Below, in pieces: positions 45,945-54,975 of a stretch of DNA of 64,000 nucleotides (the stretch's first letter is position 1; every line of letters begins with the position of its first letter). The translations under genes were made by a program, and so were the position numbers. Below the pieces are notes generated by a model, which searched no databases, was not told the DNA's origin, and saw only the letters and a program-made list of their open reading frames with translations. The stretch comes from Sutcliffiella horikoshii (GTDB taxonomy: Bacteria > Bacillota > Bacilli > Bacillales > Bacillaceae_I). The stretch covers positions 1,530,001-1,594,000 of the forward strand of contig NZ_CP082918.1 of NCBI RefSeq assembly GCF_019931755.1. The letters run 5' to 3'.

Positions 45945-47798
45945 GTGCCAGGCATGGCATCTATCTAGGTGGTGAAAGTCCACTGTGGGGGTACACATCG
46001 ACCAACCACTAAGGAAGCGCAAGGTACTTACCGTGAGGTAAGGGCGGGAGGAAGCGTGGAATAAAATCTTGGCTCGACGAACAGAAATCTGATACTAAGG
46101 CTCTTCAAAGGGATGAGGCTCCTCAACAAGTCAAAGTCCAAAAGATGTGCGTAACTTTGTAGGGTAAATCAGGCGAGTAAAAGAGGAAAGATAGTTGTCT
46201 TACCCTGGGAGGTCTTGCGGATGTACCAAGGTACAGTCGAAAAAGGTTTGCCGCAAGAAGTCAGCCGAAGCCATAGTAGTGGAATTATTCCATGAAGGGC
46301 TGAACAATTTATAGTGTTTCGACACCACGAATGCGTAAGTGAAGTGTTCCGAATGTGTTAATGGTGAACGTATGAGCGTATCTCAGAGGATAACCAAAAT
46401 GGAATAATCACTTACTACGTGAACGGATAGGAGAAACGAGTGTGGAACTTTTAGAACAAATACTAAGTAATCAAAACATGAATGAAGCTTACCTTCGTGT
46501 CTATAAAAACAAAGGTGCGAGTGGGGTCGACGGAATAACGGTCGATGAATTAAAGCAATATCTGAAAGAGCACAAAGACGAGCTGCGTCAGCGCATCAGA
46601 ACAAGAAAATACCAACCACAAGCTGCCTTAAGAGTGGAAATCCCAAAAGAAAATGGCAAGATGCGCAAATTGGGAATACCAACAGTAGTGGATAGGGTAG
46701 TTCAACAAGCCATCCATCAAATACTCAGCCCGATATTTGAAAAGCAGTTCAGCGAATTTAGTTATGGCTTCAGACCCAAAAGAAGCTGTGAGATGGCAAT
46801 TATTAAAAGCCTTGAATTTCTAAATGATGGACATAACTGGGTTGTGGACATTGATCTTGAAAGGTTTTTCGATACAGTCCACCATGATAAACTCATGCGA
46901 ATCATCTCTAACACAATAGATGATGGAGATGTCATCTCTCTAATAAGAAAATATCTCGTCAGTGGAGTGATGGTGAATGGAAGATATGAGACCACACCAG
47001 TTGGGACTCCGCAAGGAGGAAACCTAAGTCCACTTCTGAGTAATATTATGTTGAACGAATTGGATAAGGAACTAGAAAGTAGAGGACTCCAATTTGTAAG
47101 ATATGCAGATGACGCCCTAATTTTTGTGAAGAGTGAGAAAGCGGCTAATAGAGTGATGGATTCAATTGTACGGTTCATAGAAAAGAAATTAGGACTGATA
47201 GTCAACATGGAAAAGAGTAAAATCTCTCGTCCCAATGACTTGAAATTCTTAGGTTTTGGTTACTACTACGATAGTAAAAGTAAGAAATATCAAGTACGAC
47301 CTCATCCTGACTCCATTCAAAAATTCCAACGGAAGCTTCGGAAATTAACAAAGCGAAATTGGAGTATACGGTTGGACTATCGAATAATAAAACTAAAACA
47401 AGTCATAATCGGATGGGTTAATTACTTTAGAACTTCAAATATGAAAACAGCAATGACTGAGATAGACCAGAAGCTTCGCTCCAGAATCAGAGTTATCATT
47501 TGGAAGCAATGGAAGGTACCGAAAAAACAAATCAAATCGCTTGTCCAACTAGGAATTCCGAAGGAAGAAGCGAAAGGGTTAACTTTCTGTCGGAGAGGTT
47601 ACCGGTTCATCGGACTATCAAAAGTTATTCATAGAGCTATCTCAAACAAAAGATTAAAGCAGAGGGGATTCCCCTCTGCTTTAGAACATTATCTAAAAGT
47701 ACACACTGTAATATAAATTGAACCGCCGTATACGGAACCGTATGTACGGTGGTGTGAGAGGGGCGAAAATAATTTAAGTTATTTTCCCTCTACTCGAT
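45945..47798 (+). mobile_element. Group II intron, class C type
   Basis: The 5' end reads GTGTGCCAGGCATGG, a GUGYG-like intron start, lying a few bases beyond the terminator T run. Domain V is near 47719-47758 and contains CGCCGTATAC, where most group II introns have AGC; a CGC triad is a class C mark. Domain VI follows, and the 3' end is probably ACTCGAT. Class C introns are known to insert after terminator hairpins, as here. The exact ends are uncertain by a few bases. The intron separates the ABC-F attenuator from its gene. Confidence 0.85.
46442..47716 (+). CDS. ltrA: Group II intron reverse transcriptase/maturase
   Basis: GTG 46442 has AGGAGA seven bases upstream. The 424-residue protein has reverse-transcriptase blocks RVEIPKENGKMRKLGIPTVV, FSYGFRPKRSC, VVDIDLERFFDTVHH, GTPQGGNLSPLL and the catalytic FVRYADDALIF, then the maturase/thumb region (WSIRLDYRIIKLKQVIIGWVNYF). 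No HNH endonuclease domain follows, as in class C intron proteins of about 420 residues such as GsI-IIC. The frame is intact, so the intron may still be mobile. It both splices the RNA and copies it at new sites. Confidence 0.95.
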   Translation: MELLEQILSNQNMNEAYLRVYKNKGASGVDGITVDELKQYLKEHKDELRQRIRTRKYQPQAALRVEIPKENGKMRKLGIPTVVDRVVQQAIHQILSPIFEKQFSEFSYGFRPKRSCEMAIIKSLEFLNDGHNWVVDIDLERFFDTVHHDKLMRIISNTIDDGDVISLIRKYLVSGVMVNGRYETTPVGTPQGGNLSPLLSNIMLNELDKELESRGLQFVRYADDALIFVKSEKAANRVMDSIVRFIEKKLGLIVNMEKSKISRPNDLKFLGFGYYYDSKSKKYQVRPHPDSIQKFQRKLRKLTKRNWSIRLDYRIIKLKQVIIGWVNYFRTSNMKTAMTEIDQKLRSRIRVIIWKQWKVPKKQIKSLVQLGIPKEEAKGLTFCRRGYRFIGLSKVIHRAISNKRLKQRGFPSALEHYLKVHTVI

Positions 47799-47856
47799 TG
47801 ATTGATACTATGGCTGCTCATTTATAAACAAAAAAACGATGATGAGGTGCATATGT

Positions 47857-49581
47857 ATGACGATGATACTACAAGTGAAACAAATGAATAAAAGTTTTGG
47901 GGAACGGGATATTTTGAAGGATATCTCTTTTGATATAAGAAATGGTGAAAAGATTGGATTGGTTGGATGGAACGGCGCAGGGAAGACGACTTTGATGAAG
48001 TTATTGATGGGCTCGATCAAGCCAGATTCAGGAAGTATTTCTAGAATCCCAGCTACATTAAAGGTCGGATATCTGCCGCAAAGCACCGATTATACGATTA
48101 ATACAGATCAGGAAATGATGGAGGAAGCCAAAGAGCTCTTGCGTACACAAAGTGAGTTGGGTTTGGTTAAATCCCTTACAAAAGATGGAGCTTCCTCTGA
48201 CAACTTGAGTGGTGGTGAGAGACTTAAGCTAGCGTTGGCAAAAATTTGGACCCAATCACCACAGCTTCTTTGTCTGGATGAGCCGACAAACCACATGGAC
48301 TTGAAGGGTGTACACTGGCTAGTATCAGAACTGAACAAGTTTGCTGGTGCGGCAGTCATCATCTCTCATGACAGATACTTCTTAGATAAGACGGTTTCTA
48401 AGATTTATGAAATAGAAGACTGTAAGTTGATGGAGTATGAAGGTAATTATACAGCTTATCGTCAAGAGAAACAGCGTCGTCTCGATCAGCAAACCCGTGA
48501 CTATGGGAAGCAACAGCGAAAAATAAAAATGATTGAAGATCAAGTTGCCAACTTGAAGCAATGGTCGGAAAAAGCGCATAGGGAGGCAGGGAAGAGAGAT
48601 AATCCTGGTGAGCGTAAGCAGATGGGCCTCAAGGAGTTCGAGCGGGTAAAAGCGAAGAAAAAGGATAATCAAATTAAATCAAAGACCAAAAGGCTGGAGC
48701 TTGAACTGTCCAAACATAAAGTGGAAAAGCCGAAGGAAGAAGTCCAGGTCAAATTTGAATTTGAAACGGACGGAAAAAGAGGAAAAAGAATTCTGGAAGC
48801 GAAAGGGCTGACCAAGCAATATGGAGATCGGCTTCTCTTTGAAAAAAGTCATTTTTATGTGAAACATGGAGAAAGAATAGGGTTAATTGGTGAAAATGGA
48901 GCAGGGAAAACCACTTTTATCAAAATGCTGTTGGAACAGGAATCTACGACAAAAGGTTCTCTGTGGAAAAGTGCTTCCCTGAAAATTGCCTATCTGAGTC
49001 AGGAAGTCAGTGACATGCCTATGGATAAAACTGCTATGGAATTTTTAGACCTTATTGGATGGGAGCGTGTATCCAAAGCTCGCACGATTTTTGCGAATAT
49101 GGGAATGCATGAGGAAAAGCTCACTAAACCTCTTGAAACTCTGAGTCTTGGGGAAAAGACAAGAGTCAAGTTGGTCCACATGATTATGCAGGAATATGAT
49201 GTTTTAATCCTGGACGAACCGACCAATCATCTGGACTTACCAAGCAGGGAGCAGATGGAAGCTACTTTGTCTACGTTCAATGGTACGCTCATCGTTATCT
49301 CCCATGACCGCTATTTTATGGAGAAGCTATGTGAAAAGCTGCTGGTGATTGAAAATAAAAGAATCAAACGGGTAGAAACAGGCCTAAAAGAGTATGAAGA
49401 GAGTAAAAGGGAGCAGGTGTCATCTTCTGAAAAAGAAGCCAGAGAAAAGGTTGCGATTTTGGAGGCCAGGATTACCGAATTATTGGGGAAAATCAGCATG
49501 GTAAATAGGGATAGTCAAGAATATTCCGATATTGATAATGAGTTACTCAAGTTAATGCAATTAAAAAAAGAATTGGCGTAA
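47857..49581 (+). CDS. ABC-F ribosome-protection ATPase, VmlR-like
   Basis: ATG 47857 has GAGGTG seven bases upstream; in-frame upstream ATGs lack a site. The 574-residue protein has two ABC domains without membrane segments: Walker A GWNGAGKTT and GENGAGKTT, signatures LSGGERLKLA and LSLGEKTRVK, and LDEPTNH twice. A long charged linker (about 185-300) contains LKQWSEKAHREAGKRDN, which matches the VmlR/Vga kind of antibiotic-resistance ABC-F protein. These bind the ribosomal E site and displace drugs such as lincosamides, pleuromutilins or streptogramins. The leader upstream supports an inducible resistance role. Confidence 0.92.
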   Translation: MTMILQVKQMNKSFGERDILKDISFDIRNGEKIGLVGWNGAGKTTLMKLLMGSIKPDSGSISRIPATLKVGYLPQSTDYTINTDQEMMEEAKELLRTQSELGLVKSLTKDGASSDNLSGGERLKLALAKIWTQSPQLLCLDEPTNHMDLKGVHWLVSELNKFAGAAVIISHDRYFLDKTVSKIYEIEDCKLMEYEGNYTAYRQEKQRRLDQQTRDYGKQQRKIKMIEDQVANLKQWSEKAHREAGKRDNPGERKQMGLKEFERVKAKKKDNQIKSKTKRLELELSKHKVEKPKEEVQVKFEFETDGKRGKRILEAKGLTKQYGDRLLFEKSHFYVKHGERIGLIGENGAGKTTFIKMLLEQESTTKGSLWKSASLKIAYLSQEVSDMPMDKTAMEFLDLIGWERVSKARTIFANMGMHEEKLTKPLETLSLGEKTRVKLVHMIMQEYDVLILDEPTNHLDLPSREQMEATLSTFNGTLIVISHDRYFMEKLCEKLLVIENKRIKRVETGLKEYEESKREQVSSSEKEAREKVAILEARITELLGKISMVNRDSQEYSDIDNELLKLMQLKKELA

Positions 49582-49591
49582 TAAGTGAAGA

Positions 49592-49633
49592 GGCTGACAT
49601 TAGGTACAATAATACCCTAATGTCAGCCTTTTT
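49592..49633. terminator. Terminator after the ABC-F gene
   Basis: GAGGCTGACATTAGG pairs with CCTAATGTCAGCCTT and a run of T follows. Confidence 0.9.
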
Positions 49634-49642
49634 CATTAATCA

Positions 49643-50158
49643 TCATGTAGCTGGAGGTGCAGCGCTGTTTTGTGAACTTCTTCTTTTCTGGATGGCGTTC
49701 ATTCCCATCACCACTGCTACTAATTCTTCCGTCTCTAAGTCCGTTGTGTAGTCGGATAATTCAAATGCCGCTGACTCAAAGAAGCTATCTGTTCTTTTGA
49801 ATTCTGCAGCCAATTCATCGTTTTCATCAAAAAGTGTATATTCCCTTGAAAACGCGGGACTTTCCAAGCGATAAATTCCACGACCGTGGGCTTTGTATTC
49901 ATAAATGGATTTGAAGAATGCGAACCGTTCACGAAGCTCTCCTAACTCTTTTTCTTCATGATCCTTTATATACCACTTATTCGAGAAAAAACCGAAACTT
50001 CCACTTAAAATTATTTTCCCGTCAGGAGTTTTGATATCTACAGCAGCAGAAAAAGCACTCCTTAAATCTAACTTTCCAATAATCTTTTGATCCTCGTTAG
50101 ATATCTCCGTTTCTCCAGAAGAGAAGAAGTTATCTGAAAAATAGACAGTCTTTTTCAT
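49643..50158 (-). CDS. LURP-one/tubby-like domain protein
   Basis: The 171-residue protein is rich in beta strands and aromatic residues: KLDLRSAFSAAVDIKTPDGK, GSFGFFSNKWYIKDHEEKELGEL and the single hydrophobic C-terminal helix (ELVAVVMGMNAIQKRR). The pattern of a barrel wrapped around a central helix is that of LURP-one and tubby-C2-like proteins, for instance YxjI. These may bind lipids or DNA; the role is unknown. AAGGAGG precedes the start. Confidence 0.55.
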   Translation of the reverse strand: MKKTVYFSDNFFSSGETEISNEDQKIIGKLDLRSAFSAAVDIKTPDGKIILSGSFGFFSNKWYIKDHEEKELGELRERFAFFKSIYEYKAHGRGIYRLESPAFSREYTLFDENDELAAEFKRTDSFFESAAFELSDYTTDLETEELVAVVMGMNAIQKRRSSQNSAAPPAT

Positions 50159-50224
50159 TCGCTGTTCCTCCTTTATTCTATATCTACTAATACGAATAAG
50201 GATGGAGATAGTTTCATATTTAAT

Positions 50225-50899
50225 TTAGTTTAGTCTCAATTTCTGTCCTGAATAAATGGTATTGGAGGTAAGTTCATTAAGTTCTTTTAAGGCAGCAACT
50301 GATGTTCCGTATTTTTTAGATAACGAATACAAGGTGTCCCCTTTTTTTACTGTGATGGTGAAGCTCTCCGGAGAAGTGGAGAGGAAGAGTTTTTGGCCGA
50401 CCTTAATGGTGTCAGTAGTTAGGCTGTTCCAGTCCTTCAGTTGCTCGACGGAAGTGTTAGCTTTTTTAGCTAAAGAGTATAGAGTATCTCCTTTTTTTAC
50501 CTCGATAATGACAGGAGCTTTTACTAAAAGTTTTTGGCCGGTATAAATATTGTCATAGGTTAACAGATTCCATTCTTTTAACTTCTTTACGGTAGTTCCG
50601 TGAGTTTTTGCAAGGGAGTAGAGGGTGTCACCCTTTTTCACAACGATGTCTGTTGCTTCTTTTATAATAAGTTTCTCTCCCGCAATAATTTTAGAACTTG
50701 TTAGATCATTCATCTTTTTGAGCTCGTCGATAGTGACATCGTATTTCTTTGAAAGACTGTAAAGTGTATCCCCTTTTTTAATGGTGATAACTTCATCAGT
50801 GCTTGAAGCAAAAGCAGGTTCATAAGATGAGAACCCAAGTGCACCCGATAGGCCAAGGGTAATGGCTAATGCAAGAATGGCTTTTTGATGTTTTTTCAT
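50225..50899 (-). CDS. Secreted protein made of four LysM repeats
   Basis: ATG 50899 follows GGAG by eight bases. A signal peptide (ILALAITLGLSGALGFSS, cleaved near AFA) precedes four LysM modules, each starting with a KKGDTLYSL-type motif, with nothing after the last. It would bind peptidoglycan without cutting it. The four repeats are very similar, especially KKGDTLYSL, and may recombine. It may act as wall adaptor or competitor of LysM hydrolases. Confidence 0.9.
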   Translation of the reverse strand: MKKHQKAILALAITLGLSGALGFSSYEPAFASSTDEVITIKKGDTLYSLSKKYDVTIDELKKMNDLTSSKIIAGEKLIIKEATDIVVKKGDTLYSLAKTHGTTVKKLKEWNLLTYDNIYTGQKLLVKAPVIIEVKKGDTLYSLAKKANTSVEQLKDWNSLTTDTIKVGQKLFLSTSPESFTITVKKGDTLYSLSKKYGTSVAALKELNELTSNTIYSGQKLRLN

Positions 50900-51015
50900 G
50901 TTGAACACTCCAATTTAGAATTTTTGATTACACTTACTTTGACGTAGTTGGTTGAAATTTGTCGCTTGTACATGAAAAATAGTTAAGCCCATTTTTATAA
51001 GAGGGAGATTAAAAC

Positions 51016-51047
51016 GAAGAAGCCTGCGATTACCAACATCGCAGGCT
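51016..51047 (-). terminator. Terminator of the epimerase gene
   Basis: AGCCTGCGAT pairs with ATCGCAGGCT; on the minus strand a CTTCTTCGTTTT tract follows. The T run is imperfect. Confidence 0.6.
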
Positions 51048-51061
51048 GTCTTAAACATGAT

Positions 51062-52093
51062 TTATGCTCTTGTTTTCCAAGCATTCAACACATTCTGTTC
51101 TTTTTCTCTATGAATTCCAGCTTTTCGCTCTTCATCCACTTTTGATGCCACCCAATCTCGGACATCTTTTACCGTTTCTTCTACGGAACGCACTTCCAAT
51201 CTGTGCTGCAGCGCTTTTTCAATACTTATGGAGCTAGCGCCACGCCAAGGTTCACTGCCTTCTACTAGTGGATGCTCTTCTGGAATCCAAAGTGGCATTT
51301 CTGTCCAAGGTGCAACATTTTGTTCCAATAAGAAGCTTTCCTCTGCCCAGACAAATTCAGCATCTGAACCACTTACTGTTTTGCATACATTAAGGTAATC
51401 TTCCATGCTAACAGGTGTTGTCGGTCCTGTTACGTTAAAATTGCCGGTTATTTTTTCATCTGCCATTTTAAGTATCCACAGTGCCATGTCTCTGGCATCA
51501 ATATATTGGATTTCTCTTTCTTTTCTGCCTGGCGCTAATACCTCGCCACCTTCAGCAACCCGATTGACCCAGTAGCTGAAACGATCAGAATAATCATGTG
51601 GTCCAACCAGGAGTCCAGAACGGACATGCAATACCTTGTTAGGCATATTTTGCTCTGCGGCGAGTTCACTTTCTGCTTTCAAAGCTCCATAATGGGCATT
51701 GATTTGCTCTTGTGTTCCATAGCCGATTTCTTCTATTTCCTTTTCTGTTAAGGATTGAACGGGATAGTCCTCTTTAATGTCTGTTGGAATCCAATCTTTG
51801 TAAACCGAAATGCTCGAAATAAAAGTATAATGGTCGACTTTATCCGCCAGCACCCTTGTGGATTCAGCAATTGCTTTAGGCGTATAACCGCAAGTATCTA
51901 TTGCTACATCCCATTTTCCAGCTTCAAGAAGGGAAAGGTCTTTGTTGCGATCTCCTACAATGCATTCAACCTGCGGAAACAAATCTACATGATTGCCACG
52001 ATTGAACATCGTAACTTCATGACCTTGCTTTAACGCTTCTTCTACTATAAATCTTCCTAAAAACCGCGTACCGCCAATCACTAAAATTCTCAT
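51062..52093 (-). CDS. NAD-dependent epimerase/dehydratase (extended SDR)
   Basis: The 343-residue protein begins with MRILVIGGTRFLGRFIVEEAL, a GxxGxxG-type Rossmann motif in the variant GGTRFLG, and FNRGNH for adenosine ribose. The active-site area reads SSISVYKDW, then YGALKAESE, giving YxxxK. It resembles chloroplast-type CSP41 and bacterial reductase/epimerase proteins. The substrate may be a sugar nucleotide or an RNA-like ligand. GGAGG is placed correctly on the minus strand. It is monocistronic. Confidence 0.85.
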   Translation of the reverse strand: MRILVIGGTRFLGRFIVEEALKQGHEVTMFNRGNHVDLFPQVECIVGDRNKDLSLLEAGKWDVAIDTCGYTPKAIAESTRVLADKVDHYTFISSISVYKDWIPTDIKEDYPVQSLTEKEIEEIGYGTQEQINAHYGALKAESELAAEQNMPNKVLHVRSGLLVGPHDYSDRFSYWVNRVAEGGEVLAPGRKEREIQYIDARDMALWILKMADEKITGNFNVTGPTTPVSMEDYLNVCKTVSGSDAEFVWAEESFLLEQNVAPWTEMPLWIPEEHPLVEGSEPWRGASSISIEKALQHRLEVRSVEETVKDVRDWVASKVDEERKAGIHREKEQNVLNAWKTRA

Positions 52094-52165
52094 ATGTAGG
52101 CCTCCATGAATAGGTTATAGTTAGCTAATTCTCTATAACAGACAAATAATCCTCTTTTTTGACTT

Positions 52166-53230
52166 TTACGCAATTTTTTCTTTTGGAATTCTCCTAAAAT
52201 ACCACTTAAGAAGAGGTGGGACAACAATAATAATGAATAATAGACGTATTAATTGCAAAGAGCTGACAACAGCAGGATCTCCTCCTACAGACGTTGCTGT
52301 CAACACCATTTCAATTAGCCCGCCGGGTGCGACGCTCAAGATGGCAGTCGGCAAATCCAAACTGGTCATCGCTGCGAGAATCGTCCCAAGTCCAAAAGAT
52401 ACCATTATTAACGTTACCGTCAAACCAAAATAAACAACGCAATATTTACCCCCAAGCTTCAGATCTGCAAATGCTATTCCTTTTCCCATTCCAATTCCTA
52501 CAGTTATCTGCGCGAGTATCAATAACAAAGGAGGAAGCGTGGCCATTTCTATAAGGGTTATGTTAAACATGGCAGTCAAGGCAAGTGGTACGATGACAAT
52601 GCCAGCTGGTACTTTATTTTTCAAAAGCACCCCTCCAATTACTGCTGGAAGGAACCAAAGATAGTGCCATCCCCCAAATTCATACGTGCTCCCAATGGTG
52701 GCCGTAACATCTTGACCAATCCCATCAGATGAAAAAGTATGGACGACAATAAAAGGAACCAAGAACAACACTGTTAGTAAACGTACTGTTTGGAAAATGA
52801 CTACCAAGGAACTTTTAGCATTAAGGGATTCACTTGCAATCACCATTTCGGAAAGTCCCCCAGGAATCGAACCAAATACACTCGTAATTTTATCTACGGA
52901 TATCCACTTCGTAACTAGTACACTGTTTAAAATACTCACTGCAACCAAAGCAATGGTGGATAAGACATAAGGTAGTATGTACGGAGCAACCGTCAATAAG
53001 GTGTCTTTTGTAAAATAAAGGCCGAAAAACAATCCGAGAACCAAAAATCCACTTTGTTTTAAAGGATCTGGGCAGTATACCTTCCGCTTAGAAAAACCTT
53101 GATAAAGCATGATGGAAGAGAGTGCTCCGAGAACCCAAGGCAGAGGCAGGTTAGCAAGATAAAAGATATATCCTCCAATTCCGCCTAGCATATATGCTTC
53201 TATTAGTTTAAAAATAGGTATATTTCGCAT
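52166..53230 (-). CDS. AbrB-family membrane protein (PF05145 type)
   Basis: On the minus strand AAGGAG lies nine bases before ATG 53230, giving 354 residues. The product has two similar halves, each with about five membrane segments and a repeated motif: FGSIPGGLSEMVIASE in the first and LSVAPGGLIEMVLTAT in the second. This is the AbrB duplication protein once called putative ammonia monooxygenase; it is unrelated to the transition regulator AbrB. It is probably a transporter. An extended frame could add about 50 residues from an upstream ATG near 53375 with its own GGAGG, but the extension is not family-like. Confidence 0.85.
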   Translation of the reverse strand: MRNIPIFKLIEAYMLGGIGGYIFYLANLPLPWVLGALSSIMLYQGFSKRKVYCPDPLKQSGFLVLGLFFGLYFTKDTLLTVAPYILPYVLSTIALVAVSILNSVLVTKWISVDKITSVFGSIPGGLSEMVIASESLNAKSSLVVIFQTVRLLTVLFLVPFIVVHTFSSDGIGQDVTATIGSTYEFGGWHYLWFLPAVIGGVLLKNKVPAGIVIVPLALTAMFNITLIEMATLPPLLLILAQITVGIGMGKGIAFADLKLGGKYCVVYFGLTVTLIMVSFGLGTILAAMTSLDLPTAILSVAPGGLIEMVLTATSVGGDPAVVSSLQLIRLLFIIIVVPPLLKWYFRRIPKEKIA

Positions 53231-53401
53231 GTCTAAATACTCCTTTATCCGAATAAAGCAATTGTAACATATTTTAGGGGGAGTTTGGTTTATATAAAGG
53301 GTTTCCTTGACTGTGTGGAAGTCCTCAATCGCCCAATCCATAATTTTGGGTGAAACTGGGAAAACTTCTTCCATTGACACCAGCCTCCAAAAGTCATAAA
53401 A

Positions 53402-53420
53402 TACTAAAGTTGATTTAGTA
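53402..53420. promoter_or_regulatory. Palindromic operator between divergent genes
   Basis: TACTAAA-GTTGA-TTTAGTA is a perfect seven-base inverted repeat. It overlaps TTGATT (53410-53415), a possible -35 for the MFS gene. The location fits a repressor site for the MFS exporter, for example of MarR or TetR type, although no such regulator is adjacent. Confidence 0.55.
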
Positions 53421-53456
53421 AGAGGCACGAAATAAATAATAGGAAGAAGTGACATA

Positions 53457-54653
53457 ATGGCACCTGAACAACGTAAGAAAATGATCATTTTAATGATAAA
53501 TATGTTTATTGCAGTGGGGAGTTTCGGAATAATCATACCTATTCTTCCGGCATACTTGGATTCCATCGGTGAAGGCGGATTGGCTGCGGGGTTAATGATT
53601 GCCATATTCGCAGGTGCGCAGTTTGTCATGTCACCGTTGGCTGGAAAATGGGCCGATCAATATGGGCGACGTATTATGATTATTTTAGGTTTAGCAGGGT
53701 TGACCTTGTCCATGTTTGTTTTTTATGGATTTGATTCTGTGTGGATGCTTTACTTTTCGCGTGTTATTGGTGGAATAGGAGCAGCACTTTTAATACCCGC
53801 CCTTTTTGCTTATGTAGCGGATATCACCACGATGGATCAACGGGCAAAAGGGAACAGTTACATTTCCGCTGCCATGTCATTGGGTATCGTGATTGGCCCT
53901 GGAATTGGCGGGTTCTTAGCTGACTTCGGATTAAAAACTCCATTGTTGGTATCTGCTTTGATTTCGCTAGTGGCAACTGTTTTCTCTATTCTTGTGTTAA
54001 AAGAAAGTAGGGAGAAAGAGACGGTAATGGCACAAGAGGGAAATCCAGAGCCGATGATTAAAAAACTGGCCCTTTCGGTTAACAAACCGTATTTTATCCC
54101 GCTAATTATAACGCTTGTGATGAGCTTTGGATTGATGGCATATGAGTCTGTTCTCGGGTTATTCATTGATAATCAGTTTGGCGCAACTCCGCAAGAGATT
54201 GCCGTAATGATTACGGCTACTGGAATAATCAGTGTTATCGTGCAGCTTTTTGTAGTAGATCGAATTGTGCGGGCTATAGGAGAAGGAAATGTATTAAATA
54301 TCTTCTTATGCGTAGCGGCAATCGGTTTCTTGGTTTCTTTATTTGCTTCAAGTTATGGTGTGTTCTTTGGGATCACCTTGATTATTTTCTTGGCAACTTC
54401 AATCTTGAGACCTGTCATCAATACCTTAATTTCGAAATTGGCAGGCAATGAGCAAGGATTTGCGATGGGAATGAACAATGCATATATGAGTATTGGAAAC
54501 GTCTTGGGGCCAACACTTGCTGGATTATTATACGATGTGAATATCATCTACCCGTTTGTGCTTGGACTGTTCGTTTTAAGTGTGACGATCGTTGTATCTT
54601 TCACATGGCAATCGAAACAAAAGAAAAGATTGGCTCAGGTGGAAGCAAACTAA
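53457..54653 (+). CDS. MFS drug:H+ antiporter, DHA1 type
   Basis: The 398-residue product has twelve membrane segments. Motif A is GKWADQYGRRIMIILG, and motif C, typical of antiporters, is visible as AAMSLGIVIGPGIGGFLADF. This layout matches NorA, Blt and Bmr, exporters of drugs and dyes. It is divergently oriented from the AbrB-type gene and shares a palindromic operator region. No terminator hairpin of quality was seen before the rsgA leader. Confidence 0.9.
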   Translation: MAPEQRKKMIILMINMFIAVGSFGIIIPILPAYLDSIGEGGLAAGLMIAIFAGAQFVMSPLAGKWADQYGRRIMIILGLAGLTLSMFVFYGFDSVWMLYFSRVIGGIGAALLIPALFAYVADITTMDQRAKGNSYISAAMSLGIVIGPGIGGFLADFGLKTPLLVSALISLVATVFSILVLKESREKETVMAQEGNPEPMIKKLALSVNKPYFIPLIITLVMSFGLMAYESVLGLFIDNQFGATPQEIAVMITATGIISVIVQLFVVDRIVRAIGEGNVLNIFLCVAAIGFLVSLFASSYGVFFGITLIIFLATSILRPVINTLISKLAGNEQGFAMGMNNAYMSIGNVLGPTLAGLLYDVNIIYPFVLGLFVLSVTIVVSFTWQSKQKKRLAQVEAN

Positions 54654-54681
54654 TTTCTTTTAAGAAAATTCAGATAGCCTA

Positions 54682-54710
54682 TTTACTTTTAGCTAAAAAT
54701 ACCATAATAT
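54682..54710 (+). promoter_or_regulatory. Probable promoter of the rsgA leader
   Basis: TTTACT (54682-54687), 17 bases, TAATAT (54705-54710). It would give a transcript of about 255 bases ahead of rsgA. Confidence 0.5.
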
Positions 54711-54752
54711 GAATTGTGTAATAAAAAACGAATGGAAGCGAGGGATGTTTTT

Positions 54753-54824
54753 ATGAAAAAGTTAATTGTTGTAAATGCCAATCAATTAAATAATGAAGCA
54801 CAGCCCTTGCATAGAAATCGTTAA
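54753..54824 (+). CDS. 23-residue leader ORF upstream of rsgA
   Basis: ATG 54753 has GAGGG eight bases upstream and encodes 23 residues starting MKKLIVVNANQLNNEAQ and ending in a basic RNR. Its codons 16-22 contain the 5' arm of a stem (54799-54806), so a translating or stalled ribosome would alter leader folding. No known peptide was recognised. Confidence 0.55.
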   Translation: MKKLIVVNANQLNNEAQPLHRNR

Positions 54825-54935
54825 ATTAATCTGTTCTTTTTCTGATGAGATTGTAGATTTCCATGGGCTGTGACGTAACGTCTCATGGTTTATAAATGAT
54901 TTTGCAAAAGACCGTGCGAACGGTCTTTTTGTTTT
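54799..54935 (+). promoter_or_regulatory. Putative attenuator of rsgA
   Basis: CACAGCCC (54799-54806) pairs with GGGCTGTG (54865-54872), extended by GAAAT/ATTTC (54814-54818 with 54857-54861). AGACCGT-GCGA-ACGGTCT, followed by T-rich sequence at about 54909-54934, is a compact terminator 40 bases before rsgA. AACGTCT just after the first stem could pair with AGACCGT, with one bulge, as an antiterminator. The stems are seen; the switch is inferred. Confidence 0.55.
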
Positions 54936-54975
54936 GCCAAAAAAATTATCTACTTTCCATTAGGAGGAAAACACA

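Noticed and set aside
46762..47235. 157-codon frame antisense to the intron maturase
   Set aside because: Complement of conserved reverse-transcriptase motifs; no start signal.
53231..53629. N-terminal extension of the AbrB-type membrane protein to 487 residues
   Set aside because: The frame stays open into the divergent MFS gene by chance. AAGGAG nine bases before ATG 53230 marks the true start, although a short extension from about 53375 cannot be wholly excluded.
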